A stretch of 7,465 bases of DNA, taken from Deltaproteobacteria bacterium (lineage in GTDB: Bacteria; Myxococcota; Myxococcia; Myxococcales; Myxococcaceae). Numbering within the stretch: the stretch's first letter is position 1; each line of letters starts with the position of its first letter. The notes under the pieces were generated by a model, which was given only the letters and a program-made list of their open reading frames with translations, did no database searches and was not told the DNA's origin. Positions 5,559 to 7,465 of this stretch are shown piece by piece. The translations under genes were made by a program, and so were the position numbers. The DNA lies in the NCBI GenBank assembly GCA_016875515.1, contig VGRA01000116.1, positions 1-7,465 on the forward strand. Reading direction: 5' to 3'.

Positions 5559-6155
5559 ATGCCGCGCAAGCGCTACAACCTCGAGGAGGAGGACGAGGCG
5601 CAGGACCTCGAGTCCTTCCTCGCCGGCTCGGCAGACGACGAGTCCTCCGAGGCGGAGGACGGGGACGGCGAGGAGGGGCGTGCGGCCCGCGCCCGGGCGG
5701 CGCTGGACCGACTGGCCGCGCGCATCCGCGCGCTGCGGGAGATGCGGGGCCTCACGCAGGACGCGTTCGCGGAGCGGTGCCACATCTCCGTCAGCTTCGC
5801 CTCGCTGCTGGAGCGCGGTGAGCGCTCGCCGTCCTACGAGACGTTGGTGCAGGTGGCGGAGGCGCTGGAGGTGCCGCTGCCAGAGCTCTTCCGCACCGCG
5901 GGGGAGGAGTCTCCCGAGGACCCGTACCATGGCCGCCTGGTGGAGGTGGCCCAGAAGCTGAAAATGGGCCACGCGCAGGTGGACCGGCTGGTGGCGGTGG
6001 CCAGGGCGCTGTTCGCCCCGCTGCCCAGCCCGCCGGGGGCGCAGAAGTCCCGCGCCGGGCTCGCCTGCAGCGCGGCCGGGTGCGACCGGCCGGTGCTCGC
6101 GCGCGGGCTGTGCTCGTCGCACTACCACAAGGCCCGGCGCGAGCGCGGCGGCTGA
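5559..6155 (+). CDS. XRE-family transcriptional regulator with C-terminal CCCH zinc-type motif
   Basis: A 198-residue DNA-binding protein. Residues 8-40 are strongly acidic (LEEEDEAQDLESFL, then a D/E/S/G-rich run). Residues about 52-111 are a Cro/CI-type helix-turn-helix: IRALREMRGLTQDAFAERC, then SFASLLERGERSPSYETL and VAEALEVPLPELF, matching the XRE core closely. Residues 125-152 look helical. Residues 170-188 give C170-x4-C175-x9-C185-x2-H188 in an AGC.RPV.ARGLCSSHY context ending in basic KARRER. This resembles a small zinc-binding element seen in some phage and bacterial nucleic-acid-binding proteins, a likeness from memory. The ATG lies 8 bp after the lipoprotein stop, with a weak AGGG overlapping that stop at 6-base spacing, so co-transcription is likely. 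It may regulate the lipoprotein gene or itself; the target is not shown by the sequence. The gene is convergent with the helicase gene. Confidence 0.9.
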   Translation: MPRKRYNLEEEDEAQDLESFLAGSADDESSEAEDGDGEEGRAARARAALDRLAARIRALREMRGLTQDAFAERCHISVSFASLLERGERSPSYETLVQVAEALEVPLPELFRTAGEESPEDPYHGRLVEVAQKLKMGHAQVDRLVAVARALFAPLPSPPGAQKSRAGLACSAAGCDRPVLARGLCSSHYHKARRERGG

Positions 6156-6165
6156 CGGGGAACGG

Positions 6166-7465
6166 CTAGGCGCCGGGCTTGCGGGCGCGCTCGATCTTCA
6201 GCGGCCGCCCGGCCAGCTCCTTGCCCTGGAGCGCCTCGAAGGCGGCCACGTCCACCTCCACCACGTCCACGTAGGAGTAGTTGCCGCGGACCTCGACCTG
6301 CGTGACGCGGCCGGCGGGAGCGCCGAGGGACTCCAGCGCGGGGCCCAACCCCTCGGCCGTCACCTTCTCCGCACGGCCCACGCCCACCCACAGCCGGGCG
6401 CTCCCCTCTGGGATGGGCTTCGCCTCCGGGCGGGGGGCGCGCTCGCGACGGGGACGGCGCTCGCCGGCGGAGGTGCCATTAGCGGGCGCGGCGGCGGTGC
6501 CCTCTGCCGGCGCCTGCTCGGACGTGGCAGGCGGTGCAGTCTCGGCGGGGGCCGCGGTGCGCTCCCGCTCGCCCCGCGGCCGGCGCTCGCGCCCCTCGCG
6601 GTCACCACGCTCACCGCGCCCGCCCCGGCTGCGCTCGCCCGTCCGGGAGCGCCCCTCGCGGCGGGGCCGCTCAGCAGGCTCCTCGGGGTACGGCGCGTGC
6701 ACCACCTCTGGCTGGCCGGCGGCGCGCGCCTTCTCCATCCGGTGGCGCGTGAAGTAGTACTTGAGCAGGAAGGCGGTGAGGTCCGCCGAGTCCCCGCGGG
6801 CGCTCAGCTGCTGGGCCAGGGGAAGGAAGCCCTCGTACACGACGGCGGCGGCGCCCTCCTTAATCTCCGCCACGTGCCGCTCGGTCCAGCGCTTGAGCGA
6901 CTCCTCCGCGGAGGGCAGGGGGCGCCTGTCGAACTTGATGCCGAACTTCTTCTCCAGCGTGGAGAACGTCATGGCCTCGCGGCCGGACAGCAGGTTGATG
7001 GCGGTGCCCTTGTTGCCGATGCGGCCGGTGCGCCCCACGCGGTGCAGGTACACGGCCGGATCCTCGGGCAGGGAGTAGTTCACCACGTACTCCAACCCGG
7101 AGATGTCGATGCCGCGCGCGGCGATGTCGGTGGCCACCATGAAGGCCAGCTCCCCGGCCTTCACGCGGGCCATGACGCGCTCGCGCTCCTTCTGCGGCAG
7201 GTCCCCGTTGAGCACCTCCGCGTCGAAGCCGTTGCGGTTGAGCACCGCGCACACGAGCGTGGTGTCGTCCCGCGTGTTGCAGAAGACGATGGCGTTGCGC
7301 GGCTCGTGCATCTCCAGCGCGTAGACGAGCTGACGCGGCTTGGGCAGCTCCTCGCTCACCGGGTAGACGATGTGGTGGATGTGCTCCACTGTGAAGACGT
7401 CACCGGAGAGCAGCAGCGTCTCGGCGTCCGTCGTGTACCGCTGGATGAGGCGCTGGATGTCCGTG
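6166..7465 (-). CDS. DEAD-box RNA helicase, C-terminal part with Arg/Gly-rich linker and DbpA-type RNA-binding domain (cut by window end)
   Basis: An ATP-dependent RNA helicase, probably acting in ribosome assembly or mRNA unwinding and decay in the cytoplasm. The frame is open from the window edge to TAG at 6166-6168, giving 432 visible residues. RecA domain 1 (Walker A, DEAD, SAT) lies outside the window. Visible helicase motifs are IV (NAIVFCNTR, about 7270-7296), V (VATDIAARGIDI, about 7098-7133) and VI (HRVGRTGR, 7021-7044). A helical segment follows (WTERHVAEIKEGA to LLKYYF), like the region after the core in DeaD/CsdA proteins. Then comes an Arg/Gly/Glu-rich stretch (6559-6669), an Ala/Pro/Thr linker, and a DbpA-type RNA-binding domain (6184-6399: RLWVGVGRAEKV, VRGNYSYVDV, GRPLKIERA). 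The in-frame GTG at 7387-7389 is internal and not the start. This is a DeaD/CsdA/DbpA-group protein, and I do not assign a symbol from a partial sequence. Confidence 0.95.
   Translation of the reverse strand, partial: TDIQRLIQRYTTDAETLLLSGDVFTVEHIHHIVYPVSEELPKPRQLVYALEMHEPRNAIVFCNTRDDTTLVCAVLNRNGFDAEVLNGDLPQKERERVMARVKAGELAFMVATDIAARGIDISGLEYVVNYSLPEDPAVYLHRVGRTGRIGNKGTAINLLSGREAMTFSTLEKKFGIKFDRRPLPSAEESLKRWTERHVAEIKEGAAAVVYEGFLPLAQQLSARGDSADLTAFLLKYYFTRHRMEKARAAGQPEVVHAPYPEEPAERPRREGRSRTGERSRGGRGERGDREGRERRPRGERERTAAPAETAPPATSEQAPAEGTAAAPANGTSAGERRPRRERAPRPEAKPIPEGSARLWVGVGRAEKVTAEGLGPALESLGAPAGRVTQVEVRGNYSYVDVVEVDVAAFEALQGKELAGRPLKIERARKPGA
6408..6669 (-). other. Low-complexity linker of the helicase (Arg/Gly/Glu block, then Ala/Pro/Thr block)
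   Basis: The segment 6559-6669 encodes RSRTGERSRGGRGERGDREG and similar sequence, and 6408-6558 encodes an Ala/Pro/Thr/Glu-rich stretch ending in a second basic patch (ERRPRRERAPRPEAKP). Such RGG-like regions bind RNA nonspecifically in many RNA-binding proteins. Here the segment lies between the helicase core and the folded RNA-binding domain. Confidence 0.8.

Overview
The window is G+C-rich, with strong G/C preference at third codon positions. Three gene types suggest a myxobacterium (Myxococcota, probably Myxococcus/Corallococcus/Archangium-like): a large Cys-repeat lipoprotein, a TPR/Peptidase-MA-type exoprotein and a long acidic repeat protein. This assignment is an inference from gene types and composition. 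Six protein-coding genes fill nearly the whole window. I found no RNA genes, insertion sequences, CRISPR arrays or convincing Rho-independent terminators, and no gene-free stretch longer than 112 bp.

Left block, all on the minus strand, read from 3608 down to 1: ilvA (PLP threonine ammonia-lyase with a C-terminal ACT domain, 2403-3608); 22 bp later a secreted TPR plus HExxH metallopeptidase (1004-2380); then, after a 112-bp gap, the first 297 residues of a very acidic, repeat-built protein (1-891) that continues beyond the window. The last gene has four copies of a D-D-N-K-T-[ML]-F-S-L-G-P motif, and two of these lie in an almost identical 102-bp tandem duplication. A perfect 8-bp dyad sits just before its start codon.

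Middle block, plus strand: 37 bp from the ilvA start, and divergent from it, begins a 634-residue outer-surface lipoprotein (3646-5550) made of eight tandem ten-cysteine units followed by a different Cys-rich C-terminal region (about 101 cysteines in the mature protein). Eight bases after its stop comes a 198-residue XRE-family regulator (5559-6155) with an acidic N-terminus and a small C-x4-C-x9-C-x2-H zinc-type motif at its C-terminus. The pair looks like an operon.

Right block, minus strand: the C-terminal 432 residues of a DEAD-box RNA helicase (6166-7465) with an Arg/Gly-rich linker and a DbpA-type RNA-binding domain. It converges on the regulator gene with only 10 bp between stop codons.

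The helicase and ilvA are housekeeping-type genes. The unusual content is the Cys-repeat lipoprotein with its linked regulator, the repeat-motif acidic protein, and the compact ilvA/lipoprotein divergent promoter region, where the candidate -10 elements of the two directions overlap.
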